DNA of 7,396 nucleotides. Origin: Chloroflexota bacterium (GTDB lineage: Bacteria; Chloroflexota; Dehalococcoidia; Lucifugimonadales; Lucifugimonadaceae). The notes beneath the pieces were generated by a model. That model was not told where the DNA came from and searched no databases. It worked only from the letters and a program-made list of their open reading frames with translations. The number at the start of each line of letters is the position of its first letter. Position 1 is the first letter of the stretch. Shown in pieces: positions 6,290 to 7,396 of the stretch. The DNA is taken from contig JACETA010000039.1 in NCBI GenBank assembly GCA_013911545.1, forward strand, positions 1 to 7,396, in the 5' to 3' direction. The position numbers and the translations under genes were made by a program.

Positions 6290-6469
6290 ATGAGTTTACT
6301 TAATATTTTTATAATAATCATAATAATCATTTATGGAATTGTTATTCCTGCAATTACTGTCAGGCAAATTGTTTGGTATTACAAAAATAAGAAAAATAAA
6401 GAAGAACCTTTATCAAAAAATGAAAAAATTAAAGAACTTGAGAAACAAATTGAAAAATTAAAAAAATAA
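6290..6469 (+). CDS. Small protein: one membrane helix plus charged coiled coil
   Basis: A 59-residue open frame between divergent rarA and the dehydrogenase gene. Residues 3-24 form a membrane helix with a run of seven isoleucines (8-14), ending VIPAITVRQIVWYYKNKK. A basic stretch after the helix suggests the C-terminus stays in the cytoplasm. Residues 41-59 (LSKNEKIKELEKQIEKLKK) show heptad spacing, with Ile47, Leu50, Ile54 and Leu57 at a/d-like positions, so a short coiled coil is likely. The layout of N-terminal anchor, basic linker and C-terminal coiled coil recalls the phage shock protein PspB (about 74 residues) in shortened form. I cannot show homology, and there is no PspA or PspC next to it. 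The composition pattern, a candidate promoter at the right distance and the clean fit between genes argue for a real gene. Low complexity and lack of a Shine-Dalgarno argue for caution. Confidence 0.6.
   Translation: MSLLNIFIIIIIIIYGIVIPAITVRQIVWYYKNKKNKEEPLSKNEKIKELEKQIEKLKK
6311..6328 (+). repeat. Perfect 9-base tandem duplication inside the membrane helix of the small gene
   Basis: ATAATAATC occurs twice in a row (6311-6319 and 6320-6328), exactly in frame as codons 8-13, each copy coding Ile-Ile-Ile. It lengthens the hydrophobic helix by one turn without breaking the frame. It could be a slippage duplication or chance in AT-rich DNA. Confidence 0.6.
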
Positions 6470-6470
6470 A

Positions 6471-6499
6471 TTAATAGTTTTTAAAAAATTTTATATACT
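6471..6499 (+). promoter_or_regulatory. Candidate promoter for the dehydrogenase gene
   Basis: TTAATA (6471-6476, 4 of 6 to the -35 consensus) and TATACT (6494-6499, 5 of 6 to the -10) are 17 bases apart. The start codon at 6524 lies 24 bases after the -10 box, leaving a short leader that contains the Shine-Dalgarno AAGGGA at 6511-6516. This suggests that the dehydrogenase is expressed independently of the small gene upstream. Confidence 0.45.
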
Positions 6500-6523
6500 A
6501 TGTTTAGTGAAAGGGATTAAATT

Positions 6524-7390
6524 ATGAGCAAAGTAGCATTTATAGGTCTAGGAGTAATGGGTTACCCTATGGCTGGATTTATTTCAAAAGCAGGTCATGA
6601 AGTTACAGTTTTTAACAGAACTTCTTCAAAAGCAGAAAAATGGGTATCTGAATACGGAGGCAATAAAGCCGACACGCCCGCAAAAGCAGCTGATGGTGCT
6701 GATTTTATATTTACTTGCGTAGGAAATGATGATGACTTAAGAGAAGTAACTTTTGGGGACAATGGAGTCTTCAAAAGCATAAAAAATGGGGCTATTTATA
6801 TTGATAATACAACCGCATCTGCAACTATTGCCAGAGAAATCCACGCTTATTCTAAAGAAAATAATTTTGGATCTCTTGATGCTCCTGTTTCTGGTGGCCA
6901 GGCTGGTGCTGAAAGCGGAGCGTTAACAGTAATGATTGGCGGAGATCAAGATATATATGATAAGGCAGAAGATGTAATTGATTGTTACAGTAAAAAAATG
7001 AAATTGCTTGGTGAAGCAGGTTCTGGTCAACTAGCAAAAATGACTAATCAAATTTGTATTGCCGGATTAGTTCAAGGACTTTCTGAAGCGATAAATTTTG
7101 GAATGAATGCAGGCCTTAACATGGAGGATGTTGTTGAAGTTATTTCTAAAGGTGCTGCTCAATCGTGGCAAATGGAAAATAGGCACAAAACTATGATTGA
7201 AGATGAATTTAATTATGGTTTTGCAGTCGACTGGATGAGAAAAGACTTAAAAATTGCAATTGAAGAATCTGAAAAAAATAATTCAGAACTGCCTGTAACA
7301 AAAATTGTCGACCAGTTTTATAGTGAGGTTCAAGATATGGGCGGCGGAAGATGGGATACATCTAGCCTGATTAAAAGATTTAGGAAATAA
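6524..7390 (+). CDS. NAD(P)-dependent beta-hydroxyacid dehydrogenase (3-hydroxyisobutyrate dehydrogenase / GLYR family)
   Basis: A complete 288-residue protein of the usual length (about 290-300). The Rossmann fold opens with VAFIGLGVMGYPMA (residues 4-17; GxGxxG at Gly8, Gly10 and Gly13). The second strand ends VFNRTSSK: Asn31-Arg32-Thr33 where NAD enzymes have an acidic residue, which favours NADP(H). The substrate-binding signature DAPVSGGQAGAESGALT (119-135) and the catalytic helix GSGQLAKMTNQ (166-176), with the expected catalytic Lys172 and Asn175, are intact. The helical C-terminal domain contains SWQMENR and the family-like FAVDWMRKDLKIA. Members oxidise 3-hydroxyisobutyrate, reduce glyoxylate or succinic semialdehyde, or reduce tartronate semialdehyde; the sequence does not decide between them. 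The NADP-type pocket makes a GLYR-like reductase role reasonable. AAGGGA sits 7 bases before the ATG and a promoter candidate is just upstream. No valine-catabolism genes are in view to support an mmsB role. Confidence 0.93.
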   Translation: MSKVAFIGLGVMGYPMAGFISKAGHEVTVFNRTSSKAEKWVSEYGGNKADTPAKAADGADFIFTCVGNDDDLREVTFGDNGVFKSIKNGAIYIDNTTASATIAREIHAYSKENNFGSLDAPVSGGQAGAESGALTVMIGGDQDIYDKAEDVIDCYSKKMKLLGEAGSGQLAKMTNQICIAGLVQGLSEAINFGMNAGLNMEDVVEVISKGAAQSWQMENRHKTMIEDEFNYGFAVDWMRKDLKIAIEESEKNNSELPVTKIVDQFYSEVQDMGGGRWDTSSLIKRFRK

Positions 7391-7396
7391 GTAGAA

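Overview
This window is a strongly AT-rich piece of a compact bacterial chromosome. Almost every base is coding, and no gene-free stretch reaches 300 bases. The organism is probably Gram-negative: there is a lipobox lipoprotein, a DUF418 membrane protein and a proteobacterial-type RarA. High AT content, very short intergenic gaps and overlapping genes suggest a streamlined, possibly marine gammaproteobacterium of the SAR86 kind. That placement is an inference from composition and gene style, not a phylogeny. rarA ends in TGA and its Trp codons are TGG, which fits the standard bacterial code.

Left block (2-2202, + strand): the C-terminal end of an ABC-2 type permease is followed 12 bases later by an orphan lipoprotein. 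Its 3' end overlaps a 96-aa stand-alone O6-alkylguanine-DNA alkyltransferase domain that keeps the acceptor cysteine. That gene in turn overlaps a DUF418 (YeiB-like) membrane protein. The tight spacing and two overlaps suggest one transcript with translational coupling.

Middle block (2260-4904, + strand): two unrelated major facilitator exporters stand in tandem, 26 bases apart. The first is a 12-helix MFS_3/EntS-like protein and the second a 14-helix DHA2 drug:proton antiporter type. No membrane-fusion or outer-membrane partner is present, so both should act at the inner membrane alone. Substrates cannot be read from the sequence.

Right block (4906-7390): rarA lies on the minus strand, tail to tail with the DHA2 gene with one base between the stop codons. 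It diverges from a 59-aa protein made of one membrane helix and a charged coiled coil. A complete NADP-type 3-hydroxyisobutyrate dehydrogenase family gene with its own promoter and a good Shine-Dalgarno closes the window. The divergent rarA/small-protein region has -10 boxes so close to both start codons that leaderless transcripts are plausible.

I saw no tRNA, rRNA, CRISPR array, insertion sequence or convincing intrinsic terminator. Nothing here is a clear new system. The best leads are the small membrane/coiled-coil protein, the orphan lipoprotein coupled to a minimal alkyltransferase, and the candidate leaderless starts.
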